64,000 bases of DNA from Odontocerum albicorne (GCA_949825065.1 OX463839.1:29025540-29089539), one strand, 5' to 3'. Positions 11,442-23,300 are shown, counted from the first letter of the stretch. Notes: generated by a model from the letters alone, not told the origin. Numbers and translations: made by a program.

Positions 11442-12515
11442 CCGTTTTAGTGCCAAGTAATTTTTGCAAAAATGTATGAAAATTGCTATACATATATTGA
11501 TTAATTTAGAGGAAAAAATAATGGTGTCAAAAAAACACTCTAATTTAGACAAATATCAATCAATTTTAATAATTCTTTTTGCATTATAAAGAAAAAATGT
11601 TTATTGATATGAATATGAAAAAATAAACATAAAATATCAATATTATTGTATTTTATTTCTTTTTGAAAATAAAAAATATAAACAAAAATAGCTCAACAAT
11701 TATGTTTTGCCGTACAAATAGCGTGTAGGCCTTTCCTACAGCGAACACAAATAAGGCGGGATCGCTTTATCCCACTCCCTCTGTTGCTACACACTGCGCA
11801 CTGGCGTAAGTTACGTCCCGGTAATTTTTCCAGCGCAAATTTTTTGTTTGATGAAGATGGTTGTGTTGACACGCTATTTTTATGATTCATCCACTCCTTT
11901 TCGATATCCTCAATAATTTTCGATGTGAATTGGAGCCGGGTGATTTTTTTTCCGGTAGTGTTGGAAACATACAAAATATAAGAATTGAGCACCATTCTTC
12001 CAAATATGTTGAATACTCCTTTTTTTCAATATTTTAGGGTTCTTCGCTCGTCCAAATACACGTACAACATTTTGTCAGATTCGTCCACACCTCCCATGTA
12101 TTTGTTGTAGTCATCAATCATGCTTGGTTTCACCTTTTCGTATTCAAAATTCCCTTTCTTTTTCTTGATCGTCACACTATTAGTATCTGCATTGGATGAA
12201 ATCAACATGACTGGGTTTGGTTTGGACTTTTTGTCTCTGAATGAACACATCAAAACATTTTCATGTGCTATGTATTTGGCTTCTATAATAATAGCACGTG
12301 ACATGGTTATTTTTTAAATAAATATAAAAAAACGGTAAAAAGTTATTTTTAAATGTATAAGAATGCACTCTCATAACAAATTACGCGCGAGGTTAGAGTA
12401 CGTCCACTCCCACGGAGCACCAAAAACACACTGAAACTCGCAGCGTTTTTGCGCTGCGTCGCAATTTTCGATACAAACGATCGCAGCGCTTTTGCGCCGC
12501 GTAGCATTCTAACGG
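11442..12515 (-). mobile_element. piggyBac-type element, internally deleted
   Basis: TTAA flanks it at 11438-11441 and 12516-12519. Inverted termini, counting the TTAA, are TTAACCGTTTTAGTGCC on the left and TTAACCGTTAGAATGCT on the right, with 13 of 17 matching. It contains the C-terminal part of a transposase on the minus strand. Two hairpin-forming blocks near the 5' end of the coding strand lie at 12439-12458 and 12482-12501 (CGCAGCG, a short T-rich loop, GCGCTGCG). Confidence 0.8.
11693..12304 (-). pseudogene. piggyBac transposase C-terminal part, one stop
   Basis: Recognised by DDYNKYMGGVDESDKMLYVY, which holds a conserved catalytic-site Asp of piggyBac transposases, followed by LDERRTLKY and by the C-terminal cysteine-rich zinc-binding domain (CAVCSNRG...CVRCRKGLHAIC). 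The frame is continuous from 12304 to 11693 except for one TGA at 12026-12028, where the family usually has Trp (KYW). The N-terminal half and the earlier catalytic Asp residues are deleted, so it cannot transpose on its own. The ATG at 12304 is simply the first in frame, and the true start is lost. Confidence 0.85.
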
Positions 12516-12523
12516 TTAATTAA

Positions 12524-12880
12524 CTCTTTGTACTCCACTGACACCGCTATTGCGGTATTGCTAATATGAATACTGAATTGCTAACATAATTCCACTGGTG
12601 CAAAATTTCATAGGCATATCATGTTTATAAAAAAAACAAAACAACTTTGAGCACTACAGCATGTGTAGTGTACATCAATACTTCACATGCACTACTATGG
12701 TGATCTGTGGATTGCACGTTAAAATTATAATATAGTTTTTTTCTCTCTAAAAATGGAAGAAAATAGTTCAGAAAATTTTGAATTTATTGAAAGTAGAGAA
12801 TAATCTGAGTTCGATATATATAGACAATTTTCATTAAGAACGAGCCAGAGTTCTATTACTACATCTCCGAAAGTAGGTTA
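12524..12880 (+). mobile_element. piggyBac-like 5' end, interrupted by a mariner
   Basis: TTAA at 12520-12523 is followed by CTCTTTGTACTCCACTGACA and a small hairpin ACCGC-TATT-GCGGT. About 230 bp in is ATGGAAGAAAATAGTTC, encoding MEENSSENFEFIESRE and then a stop, which resembles the acidic N-terminus of piggyBac transposases. The mariner starting at 12881 cuts it. I could not find the matching right end beyond 14190, so this is tentative. Confidence 0.4.
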
Positions 12881-13051
12881 TTAGGAGTACAAATTAGTTC
12901 GGTCCGTTTCTAAAAGATGGCTCTGGCTGTTATGAATGGTTCATAGTGACAGCCGATTTTGGTGGTTTCAGAGGTTAGACATCTGCCAATAATATTCAGT
13001 TTATATCGCTTTGAGTTTCATGCAAAAACCTTGTTTTATACAGTGTTGAAA

Positions 13052-14114
13052 ATGTCGAATTTTGTGTTAACCAAGCAGCATTTGCGGGAGGTTTTAATTT
13101 TCTGTTTTAATTGGAAGAAAAGTGCAGCTGAAGCCCATCGAATGCTTGTCGAAGTTTATGGTGACGCTGCACCAACTGATAAATCATGTAGGGAATGGTT
13201 TCGACGTTTCAAGGATGGAAATTTCAGCGTCGAAACAAGCCTCGCTCTGGACAGCCAAAAAAATTCGAGGACAAAGAATTAGAGGCATTACTCGAAGAAG
13301 ATCAGAGTCAAACGCAAGAGGAGCTTGCAGAATCATTGGGAGTGACTCAACAAGCCGTTTCCGTACGATTGAGAGCCATGGTAATGATTCAAAAACAAGG
13401 AAATTGGGTGCCTTAAGAACTGAAACCGAGAGACGTTGAAAGGCGATTTTTCACTTGCGAGCAGCTGATTCAAAGGCAACAAAGAAAAGGTTTTTTGCAT
13501 CGGATTGTAACTGGAGATGAGAAGTGGATATTCTACGACAACCCCAAGAAGAAAAAATACTACGCTAAGCTCGGTCAATCGTTGCCATCGATCTCAACAT
13601 CAACACCAAAACCGAACATACATGGTTCGAAGATCATGCTCTGTATCTGGTGGGACCAAAGGGGTGTTGTTTACTATGAGGTGCTGAAACCTGGCGATTC
13701 CATTACGGGCGAACGGTATCGGCTACAATTAATTCGTTTGAGCCGTGCATTGCGAGAAAAACGGCTGGAATATGAGCAAAGACATGATACAGTTATTCTT
13801 CTTCATGACAACGCTCGGCCTCATGTCGCAAAAGTCGTAAAAAAATATTTGGAAACGCTCAAATGGGCGTTTCCAAATATTTTTTTACGACTCGCCCGCC
13901 GTATTCCCCGGACATTGCTTCTTCTGATTACTGGTTGTTCCGAAGGATGCAGCACGATTTGGCAGGTCACCGGTTCACTTCTTTCTTAGAAACCGAAAAT
14001 TGGCTCCAAACTTGAATCGCCTCAAAAGACGAGTCATTTTTTCGAGATGGAATTCGAAAATTGCTTGAGAGATGGGAAAAAGTAGTAGCCAGCGATGGAC
14101 AATACTTTAATTGA
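13052..14114 (+). pseudogene. mariner family B transposase, copy 1, broken
   Basis: A mariner D34D transposase. Order: helix-turn-helix region from MSNFVLTKQHLREVLIFC, GDAAPTDKSCREWFRRFKDG, second helix-turn-helix around EELAESLGVTQQAVSVRLRA, first catalytic Asp in VTGDEKWIFYDNP, second in LLHDNARPHVAK. One base is lost near 13230 (GTCGAAACAAG where the other copies have GTCGAAGACAAG). TAA at 13414-13416 replaces a Tyr codon. Near 13860 a foldback insertion replaces the segment leading to the third catalytic Asp and shifts the frame; the rest (about 13925-14114) still reads as the C-terminus in another frame. Confidence 0.9.
13834..13891. repeat. Perfect 25-bp inverted repeat inside mariner copy 1
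   Basis: Arms 13834-13858 and 13867-13891 are exact reverse complements separated by an 8-base spacer. The other family B copies have no second arm and read GATGTTTTACCACA at this place. Confidence 0.9.
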
Positions 14115-14190
14115 TCTGTTCATTCATTTTGTTTAGAAATAAATGCATTTTTGAACACAAAAAAACGGACCGAACTAATTTGTACCCCAA

Positions 14191-15043
14191 TAAATGGAAA
14201 ACTTTATATAATTGAGGTAAAAAGACGCATTGTGGTGTATGTTCTAACAGACAGAAGGGTGGAAGGCAAGAATGCATATGGGAGATTGCTTCTACAGATA
14301 CCATACACACAGTGAACGAAAAAGTTAATAAAATTTATATTCTAAATATTTATAGATCTTTTTTAACAATTTAACTTTATTAATTTTCACCAGAGGCATT
14401 ACAAAAAAGTTGCTGGGCAATCATATTGAAAATTACACAGAGTGCAGAGATAAATAAATAAAATCTTGATAAAATTCAATGCAGAACTTTATATGTATTT
14501 ATTTACCAATTAACATATCACTCAATCTAACCCCTTCATTTTATAAAACGCTTTCTTAGTGTAAGTATATTTTATGTAAGATGTAGTTGAGATAAACAGA
14601 TACCTAATTTGAGATCGTCAAAATAAGTAGAAAAACAAATTTAGTTTTTGACAATTAACTACAGAGTAAACTCATATTTTTTTTTAAATTCAATATTATT
14701 GTGTTTATCATTAAAAAGACGTTGACAAAAATAAACTAAAGATAAACGAGGGCAAAAAATTGGAAAACTATTTAGAATTTATTTGAAACAAATCGTTGCC
14801 AAGTCATAAGGCAGTGGGTCCCTGAGACGCAACGTCGCATCAAAAACAACAATTTTCAATAAAAAACATTGGACAGAACTAAATTATTATCACGTTATTG
14901 TTATCAGAGGGTAGGCAGTGAGGACAGAAAGCTACATTTATTGGTCAATCCATACGTACTTGTGATAAATTGTGAGCGTCATTGAATAAGACTAAAAACG
15001 AAGTACTTTCATAGATTTAGAAATATTTCGTAGTTTGTGTTAT
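14191..15043. other. Intergenic, no gene seen
   Basis: AT-rich DNA between genes 1 and 2. Short open frames here have no recognisable motif. If the tentative piggyBac 5' end at 12524 is real, its remainder could begin at 14193, but I see no transposase signature. Confidence 0.35.
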
Positions 15044-15596
15044 ACTTGAGAAAATGTAGCATGGTACAAATTTGCCCCAATACAACCTTGTAACGACGTT
15101 CAGTAATTTTAATTATTTTATCAACTTTAATATAAGCCTCGATTCTAATAAATAGCAAGTTATTTAGGTAAATACATTACATAAAACTAACAATAATGAC
15201 AAATGAATACATCTTGTTACAAATTAACAAAAATGTGGCAGTTTGTTAAAATCAAATAATATTTGGTGACGTTTGTCAAGTCACTACACGTTAGTCTGCA
15301 TTGGCTAGGGATGGGGTATACGATAATTGGATTTTCGATTTTTTTATACCTAAAATTAAATGTTCGTAATTAGTATTAATTCATAGTGGATCTTGTCCTA
15401 TTTAAATATAAATACAAATCATACAATACATTCGAAAGTCAGCATAATGAAAGTTAGGAATTAAAACGTCAGTTTAGGGAAAAACAATTTTTCGATTTAT
15501 AGAAAAACGATTCGATTTGTAAAAAAACGATTTTACCTCATCCCTTTGAGACATGACATTTCAAATGTCACAGGACCATCCTACATTTTCTCAAGT
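15044..15596. mobile_element. MITE with 22-bp inverted ends and a nested palindromic insert
   Basis: The ends pair over 22 bp with one mismatch: 15044-15065 (ACTTGAGAAAATGTAG...) and 15575-15596 (...CTACATTTTCTCAAGT). Inside, about 15306-15550, is a second inverted pair: TAGGGATGGGGTA on the left and ACCTCATCCC on the right, both bordering GATT/CGATTTTT-rich sequence. It looks like one small element inserted in another. No coding sequence. Superfamily not determined. Confidence 0.55.
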
Positions 15597-16630
15597 TTAA
15601 TAAATATATACAATAAATGCTTAACCCCGATAAAAGAACTCCGTATAGAAAACATTCAGTGGTCATACCTACATACAGAATGAAACTAAAAATGATAATT
15701 TAAGAAGCATTTTAGGATAAAAACAATTTAAAACTAGATTTGAGTAAATTTAAAGCGATATCACAAAGAAATCGGTGCCTTAGCTAACAGACTGCAAAAA
15801 ATGCAATCTGTCAATAATGCAAAATATTACCTGGAATATTTTGTAGTAAACCGCTGTAAAGACACTAACATAACCCAGGACCAACAATATCTGGGAGAAA
15901 TAACGATTTTATTTATTTATGAATAAATTATGTTTAAATTTCTAGACTGTTGTATCAAGAAAAAACACATCTTATATATGACATGTCCGACTCGGCAGCC
16001 GACCGAAACAGAACTGACGAGAGCGCCCGAACATATTCCGGACGAGTCTATTTTTAATAACATTTATTGGCTCCTTTCATTCTGAAATTTTTTATAGTTT
16101 ATGAAAATGAAACAAAATATATGAAGTTTAATATAATTTTTAATACTAATCATTGATTCAGTGAAAGTTTTCCTTTATAAAAATGATCTGTTAATTAATC
16201 ATTTTATGACATCATATAGACTCGTCCTTTGTTCCGCCCGCAGAAAACGGAAGCAGTGCAGAATGGTGTTCGTTTATGCTAAACGGTGTCAAACCAAGGT
16301 GATATGGGTGTTCGTAAAACGAAAGAAGAAACTGATTCAATTAATTTAATAAAGATGAAAAAAGTGTTTCATTTCATAGAAATGAAATTTATTTAAACAT
16401 ATTTGCTTTTATTCAAACGCAATAAAAAAATAAAATCCGCAAGTAGTGCTTTATCTTTACACCTATGATAAATAATATATTTTTACAGCTTATTTAAAGT
16501 TGTGGCATTTCAATTACTACATTTAAAAACAAATAAATTTGAAATGCATATTTATTTTATGAGAAATAATTAATAGATCAGTTAAATAATTCAATATTTA
16601 GGTATTTTTTTCTCAGATGATGGAACAAGA
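15597..16630. other. Intergenic, no gene seen
   Basis: AT-rich, with two GC-richer patches at about 15985-16050 and 16215-16330. GACGAGTCTAT at 16041-16051 is repeated inverted as ATAGACTCGTC at 16216-16226, so a small decayed inverted-repeat element is possible. The 62-residue frame at 16161-16349 has no known motif. Confidence 0.3.
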
Positions 16631-16631
16631 A

Positions 16632-17660
16632 TTACGAGGAATATTGAACAGTTACTATGGATTCAGTGTTATAAACAGGAAAAGAGACTATAATATCACC
16701 AACCTTTGTTGCCTCCAACATTCTTCCATCACCAACTTTCACCTTAATAGGATTTTTCAATGTTACTTGGTTATCAAAATATTTATCACTATTTATCATA
16801 TGATCAGTACACCCGCTGTCCAGCAACCAATCAATTTGATTTTTATTTATCACCATTTCTTTTATACTTGACATGTTATTTTCGATTATTGTTGCACAAA
16901 ACTTTTTTTGGGGCGACTTTTAGAATTTGCTCCGCGTCCGCGATGATTAACAAAATCACGACTACGCTCTTGACAATTTGAAAGGTTTCGACCACGATAG
17001 TCGGTATAACCATTTTTACAAAATTTCGCTTGACCATGCCAACAGTACCTTTGAATGTGGCCAGTTTTACCACAATTATAACACATATTTCTTTTTGCAT
17101 ATTTGACTTGTTTGTTTCAATTTTAAATGCATTAGTTTTTTCAATTTGTGAATCACTTTCTTCACAATCATTTTTTTCTTGTTGCGATTTCGATTTAATT
17201 TTATTTTTCAAGTATTCAACGGTTCTTTCAACGGCAAAACATCAATCAAATTACCAATATTACTGTACTTTGATGGTAATGCTCTTAACATGTAGTTCAA
17301 TTTTTCTAGTTCAGTTACAGTGGCGCCGGCCTGTTTTAGTTCGTTCACAGACCTCTCAAAAACATCGAAAAATGAACATAAATCTGAGTGATTCTCTAAT
17401 TTTATTTTTTCTAGGTTATTTCTACACACGATTTGTAATGACGTGGAAGTTTTTAAGTACATGTTATCAAATTTATTTAATATTTCAAAAGCAGACTCAC
17501 ATTCATGGATGTATTCCAACTGTTTGTTGGTTATCGCGCCATATATATAATTAGTTGCTTGTATATCCTTTTCTTCCCATTCCTCCTGATTATCTTTGAC
17601 ATGAGCCCTTCGCAGGATTACTTCTTTGCATTTTTTTAATTGTAAGATTTTTAGCATTCT
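16632..17660 (-). pseudogene. Ty1/copia-type gag-protease relic
   Basis: Read on the minus strand: a gag region (17657-17208, EYIHECESAFEILNKFDNMY and a Leu-rich stretch), then a CCHC zinc knuckle CYNCGKTGHIQRYC (about 17085-17045), then a retroviral-type aspartic protease start WLLDSGCTDHMI (about 16825-16790). The order gag, knuckle, protease and the DSGCTDHM motif are typical of Ty1/copia elements. The parts lie in different frames, with stops after VQQ near 16886 and frameshifts near 17210 and 17085. Integrase, reverse transcriptase and RNase H are absent. The gag N-terminus also looks shortened. Not functional. Confidence 0.85.
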
Positions 17661-17759
17661 TACTTTCCATTAGAAGTATTATTCACCGTCAAATAACGGT
17701 TTATTAATTTCACTATTTTTATTTAAATAAACACTTTTAAAACTTTCAACTTCTTAATT

Positions 17760-17945
17760 CAATTATCACAGACCTCTAACAACGGATTTCTATCAACCGA
17801 TCTCTAGCAACGCTATGCTACCATATTAAGTTTATTTAATGCGGGACACAAGTGATACATGGTTTGCTCTTATATAGGGCAAGACAAACTTGTAACAATA
17901 CTGTACAAAATATATTCAGAGCATTGTGACACAGAGTATTGTCAA
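17760..17945 (-). promoter_or_regulatory. Possible copia 5' LTR remnant
   Basis: On the minus strand, upstream of the gag relic, TGTTACAAGTTTGTCTTGCC is followed by CCCTATATAAGAGC (a TATA-like box) and about 50 bp later by AATAAA-like sequence. This is the arrangement expected of an LTR promoter and leader. No second LTR is visible to confirm it. Confidence 0.35.
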
Positions 17946-18690
17946 TATATTGAATACAAAATGTACCCACATATCAACAAAAATATGATATGAAAAAACA
18001 ACTTGATTGTGATATTTTAAATCGAGCCGTGAATAGTTACTACCCGCTAGAAAAATCATCCGTTTTCACATCACGCACTCATCATCGCAATATTATCACA
18101 ATATGTAAATATTCTATGTTTAAAAAAAAAGGTAATATTTAGATTCAAGGGTTAAAAAATTCATAGGTAATTTATTTCGGAGATGATACGGAAAAATCAA
18201 TTATTTTGTACTTTTTTTAATGGCTTTTTATTTAAATTTGGATATTCTCAGTCAGTATGTGAATAGATTTGATTACATTAATTGAAAATACAGACTAAAT
18301 TCCAAAAACACAAATACAACATGCTTTCCCTTTAAAAAATAAAAAAAAGTTTATGAAATAAGAATATTGCTTTAATATCTTTCTTACATTAGAAATTGTA
18401 AACTTTTGTAACACTCTTCAAAGTCTTGAATACATACTTATTTTTTGTGTTCTAAATGTTGCATGTCCATTTTCAATCTTATTTTTCCATGGTTCTGTGA
18501 TGGTTATATCGGATTGTCTCTGGTCGTCGGCCCGGGAAAGTTGTAGATTGTCAGTTAAAAAAAAAATACTAACTTTTTTTACACTAAATTCATATTCATT
18601 TAAATCATATAACAAATAATCGTTCATACTACCATTATTCATATACGTATTGTATTTTAACTTATATTGTGTACATATTTGTGGTTGATT
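17946..18690. other. Intergenic, no gene seen
   Basis: AT-rich sequence between the copia relic and the non-LTR element. The start of the LINE 5' leader lies somewhere in the right part and cannot be placed by eye. Confidence 0.35.
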
Positions 18691-18796
18691 TCATCGTAGA
18701 TCCAAAGGTAGGTAGTTTGTTTTTTCTCTCTTCAAATTTTTTTTTTCCTCGTGTCGCTTTTTTTCTCTTTCTTTTTTTTTTTAGTACGTAGGCAAA

Positions 18797-20296
18797 ATGA
18801 TTCCACACAAACCTCCTGATCCCAAACCACCAGATTTAAACTCTGATAGTGAGCTGTTGACTGAAGAGGAAATCCCGGTCTCGTCCTTCACAGAAGTGAA
18901 AGATAAAACCAAACGAAAGAGAACGAGGAACCTAAAGCCAGGGAGCCGCCAAGAATCACCGGAAAGAAAGATAACCCCTCTTAATGTAACATCTGAAATA
19001 CCTCAAACAGTCACAACTCCTACAACATCCTCACATATACCTCCTACAACCCCGTCTCCTCCCCAGGTAAGGGAATACGGCAAACATGACCGATCCCCTT
19101 ACGTGGTACATGTACAAAAAACTTCAGAGTCACCAGGAACATCCATCAACTCAATTTCCTTTGGGATGTTTCTTAAAAAAAATAAAATTCCGGACATTTC
19201 GCCAAGAAACGGCATAAAATTAATAGGCCGAAATAGATTGGCTGTAGCTTTCGATACATTCCCATCAGCTAATAATTTCCTTCAAAATGGAGCCCTTGCC
19301 GAGTATGGATTTAAATCATTTATTCCTTCTTTCATGGTCACCAAAATGGGCCTCGTAAGAGGAATCCCGGTTGAATGGAAGGAGGAGGAAATTATAGAAA
19401 ACCTGGAAGTACCGGATGGCTATGGAAGAGTCCAGAAAGCCAGAAGACTTAACCGCAAAATAACCAATTCAGACGGTGTGACATGGGTCCCTACACAAAC
19501 AGTGGTACTAACTTTTGACGGACAGGTCCTACCTCAGAGGGTCTATGCTTTCTACAACTCTTTAGTGGTAGAAAAGTACTATTTCCCAACAATACAGTGC
19601 TACCAGTGCCTCCGTTTTGGACACACGAAGCAACAATGCAGATCATCTGCACGTTGCTTCAAATGTGGCCAATCTCACCTCGGTGAAACCTGCTCCGTAA
19701 CGGCTCCATCATGTATTACATGCGGTGGGCGTCATACGGCAGTGGATAGATCCTGCCCGGAATTCACTAGACAAACAAATATAAAACGCCTTATGACTGA
19801 CCAGAACATGTCTTACCAGGAAGCATCAAAATCCACCCCAACCTCTGTGAAATCCTTCGCCGAAGTTACGGCACACGGTGAACAAACCTCGCACCCACTT
19901 TCCCAAAATACACCATCTGCTAACCACCATAAGTCCTGGAAACCAAAAATGATAAATGCCACCAAACCATCAGGTCCCACTTTTCGCCCTCATATCACTC
20001 CCTCGACGAAGAGGGAGATTGAGAGCCTCTTATGGCGTCCAAACACAAATCTTCTTAATGGATGTGGCCTCCCTCGAGACACTCCAATCACTACACAATC
20101 ACTAGATACAAACATTTCTTCAACTCTAAATAAACTCATCTCACTCATCTCTGGTCTTTTATACAATTCTCCTCATATACTGTCCAACGTTGCCAAAGAA
20201 ATATTAAACGAAACACAAAATTTAACTTACCAAATTAACACATCTGAAGAAACAGATGCAATACAAGGAAGGTCCGGACCGACCTCCCTTAATTAA
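18797..20296 (+). CDS. LINE ORF1, gag-like protein with three zinc knuckles
   Basis: A 499-residue RNA-binding protein expected to coat the element's RNA. The N-terminal third is Pro/Ser/Thr-rich and probably disordered. The middle (about 130-260) is the conserved gag-like region. Three knuckles follow: CYQCLRFGHTKQQC (about 268-281, CX2CX4HX4C), CFKCGQSHLGETC (about 288-300, CX2CX3HX4C) and CITCGGRHTAVDRSC (about 306-320, CX2CX3HX6C). This trio is characteristic of ORF1 in Jockey, I and R1 elements. The start ATG follows a pyrimidine-rich leader. No stops or frameshifts, and it stops 9 bp before ORF2. Confidence 0.93.
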   Translation: MIPHKPPDPKPPDLNSDSELLTEEEIPVSSFTEVKDKTKRKRTRNLKPGSRQESPERKITPLNVTSEIPQTVTTPTTSSHIPPTTPSPPQVREYGKHDRSPYVVHVQKTSESPGTSINSISFGMFLKKNKIPDISPRNGIKLIGRNRLAVAFDTFPSANNFLQNGALAEYGFKSFIPSFMVTKMGLVRGIPVEWKEEEIIENLEVPDGYGRVQKARRLNRKITNSDGVTWVPTQTVVLTFDGQVLPQRVYAFYNSLVVEKYYFPTIQCYQCLRFGHTKQQCRSSARCFKCGQSHLGETCSVTAPSCITCGGRHTAVDRSCPEFTRQTNIKRLMTDQNMSYQEASKSTPTSVKSFAEVTAHGEQTSHPLSQNTPSANHHKSWKPKMINATKPSGPTFRPHITPSTKREIESLLWRPNTNLLNGCGLPRDTPITTQSLDTNISSTLNKLISLISGLLYNSPHILSNVAKEILNETQNLTYQINTSEETDAIQGRSGPTSLN

Positions 20297-20305
20297 ATAT
20301 TAAAA

Positions 20306-23300
20306 ATGGCCGAAAGAAAATCTCACCTATCATCAGGAATATTGCAATGGAATAGTCGTAGCCTCCCCTCCAACAAGGCTGAATTTCTCCTGATGCTAGG
20401 TGAGTTCTGCCCATCTTTGGCCGCCGTCTCAGAGACATGGCTATCTCCGGGGGCATTATTTAATGTTCCCGGGTACTCGTGGCTACGGGACGATAGGGCG
20501 GATGGAAGGGGTGGAGCAGCCCTTTTCATCTTATCATCCATTCCATATACGCAAGTGGTTCTGGGTTCTCGGGACGCCAGCTTCAATGCAGTCGCTGCGA
20601 GAGTCCAGAATATTACGTATATATCAGTTTATATCCCGCGCCCGTCATCCATCATCATCTCACAACTTAGAAATATAATATCAACACTACCTCATCCCAT
20701 CATCTTACTTGGGGATATGAACTCCCATCACACGCTATGGGGATCACCTAGGGCATGTAGATTTGGAGCTGAAATTATGAATATTCTGGACGATTTTCAA
20801 CTTTGCGTACTGAATAATGGATCACCCACCCGCTTAACACCCCCGAATCAAAGTTCAAGCGCAATAGATCTATCCATATGTTCAGCTACATTAGCCCCTA
20901 CGCTATCGTGGAATGTAGTGCCTGATCCCCACGGGAGTGATCACCTCCCCATAATCATTACATTTCCATCACCTCACCCCCCATTCATTAACCCCACTTG
21001 TTATAAATTTAACACCCGTAAAGCCAATTGGAACAAATTCTCCCACTCCCTCGATGCCTCAATACAACAATTAGAATGGCCGACACATAAAAATTTTCAT
21101 ACTCAGTATGATAAATTCGTGGAGTTGATGATCCAGGCGGCTCACTACTCGATCCCCCTTAAAAAACCTCACTTCTTTAAGCCACAGCCCCCTCCATGGT
21201 GGGATGAAGAGTGTTCAAATGCAGTTAAATCCCGGAAAAAAGTATACCAATCCTATAAAAATAACATGACAGAGACAAACTTCCTCCTTTTTCGTAAAGT
21301 ACAAGCCGTCACAAAACGCTTGCTTTCTAAGAAGAAGAAAGATGGATGGATACGGTTTTGTCACACCCTTTCGCCAGAAACTCCAATATCAACAGTGTGG
21401 GAGAATGTGAAGAAATTTAGGTCCATCTACTCAACCCGCTTACATAAAATACCAACAGAGTGTTGGGTTCACACCTTTTTGAATAAAATTGCTCCTTCTT
21501 CATCGCCAACCCAATATGACGTGCCATATACATACTTTCTCCCCTCTCATAATCATCCTCTAGATGCGCCCTTCACAGAAAATGAACTCAACATGGTTTT
21601 GTCCAGCCTAAAGGACTCCTCCCCAGGGCTGGATAACATCCCATATTCCTTTCTAGTGAAAACCCTACCCTACACCAGGAAATATTATCTAACACTGGTC
21701 AATTGCATTTTTAATACAGGAAAAATTCCCAAGTCCTGGAAAATATTTAAAATTATCCCAATACCTAAAATGGGTAAAGATCTTTCAGATGGAAATTCCT
21801 TTAGACCAATAGCCCTTGCATCAACTTTGGGAAAAATCACAGAACATCTTATTAAAAACCGCCTTGAATGGTTTGTAGAACACAATAAAATTCTGGATAT
21901 TAATCAATTTGGTTTCCGTAAATCACGTAGTGCTATGGATAATTTAGCTATTCTCACTACTGATATTCATTCCGCCTTTACTTATCAAAAACCACTTATA
22001 GCCGCTTTCTTAGATATTACCTCAGCTTATGACAATGTCATTTTACATATTTTAAAACAAAAGATGTTACACAAAAAAATACCCAACAAAATCACCCACC
22101 TCATATTTAACCTTTTATCAGAACGCTCCATCTTTCTATCAGTGGAGGAGGTGTCTTTCACAAGAACCGTTTGGAGGGGTCTCCCGCAAGGATCAGTCCT
22201 TAGCCCCCTCCTTTATAACATTTATACGGCAGATCTTGCTCACCTGGTTCCCCTCAATACCGTCGTATTACAATATGCAGATGATATCGTGGTTTACGCG
22301 TCCAATGAATCCTTTAAAATAGCAGAAAAAATATTAAACAATTCCCTCCACTCTCTCTCTAAGTGGCTCAAAAACCATGGATTAGATATTTCCCCCTCCA
22401 AAAGTTCTATTGTCGTGTTCTCGCGGAAAAGACAACTGCCTACCACTAATATTTATATTGACAATGCCCCTATTCTTAACCACAGTTCACACAAATTCCT
22501 CGGAATGACATTCGACTCCAGGTTATCTTGGAAAAATCACGCTGAGAACATAACATCAACCTGCCAAAAAAACATAAATATTCTTCGCGCAGTATCAGGA
22601 GTCTGGTGGGGGGCACACCCAACCACTTTGAGACTTCTATACACCGCCCTCATCAGAAGCCACCTTGATTATGGGTCATTCTTATTGGACCCTACCTTCA
22701 AATATATCCTCCATAAACTAGACCTTATTCAATTTCAGGCCCTTCGAATTATAGTTGGAGCTATGAAATCTACGCCGACAAATGCCCTACAGGTTGAATG
22801 TGTGGACCCACCGCTCTGCTTCCGAAGACAGTTCTTAGGTACCCGATACTTCCTCAATATATACAAAATAACATCCCACCCCCTTCTGCGTAAATTGAAA
22901 TCACTTTCAGATCTCATTCCCACAAACATATTTTGGAGAAACAAAACACTCCCCCCTTTAATACAAAGTTATCGTAAATTCTCATCGTTGAATGTGGTAG
23001 TCCAAAAAACCCCTATTCCTCCTTTATACTGCACCCCGTTTCAAGCTTTAATTATAAATCCACGCATTGTTGAATCCTTTGGTATTGATAAGTCGAATTA
23101 TCACGCCAATTATGATTTCATCAACCACATTAACACCCATTGGAGTGACTGGACTGTCTTCTACACAGACGCATCCAAGATTGCTAATGAGGAACATGTA
23201 GGAATAGCAATATATTGCGAAAGCTTAAATATCAAGAAAAAAATTAAACTACCCAAATTTTCAACTACATTCACTGGTGAGACATTGGCAATCTTGGAAG

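Larger units (their letters stand above)
12881..14190 (+). mobile_element. mariner element, family B, copy 1
   Basis: Terminal inverted repeats contain GTACAAATTAGTTCGGTCCG at both ends. TA lies on each side (12879-12880 and 14191-14192). Length is 1310 bp. It is the fullest of four copies in the window (others at 26316, 40338 and 63281) and carries a dead transposase. Confidence 0.92.

Noticed and set aside
16161..16349. 62-codon frame ending in a basic stretch (KRKKKL)
   Set aside because: No splice context, homology or conserved motif; not enough to call a gene.
17030..17554. 174-codon plus-strand frame
   Set aside because: It is the antisense shadow of the copia gag relic.
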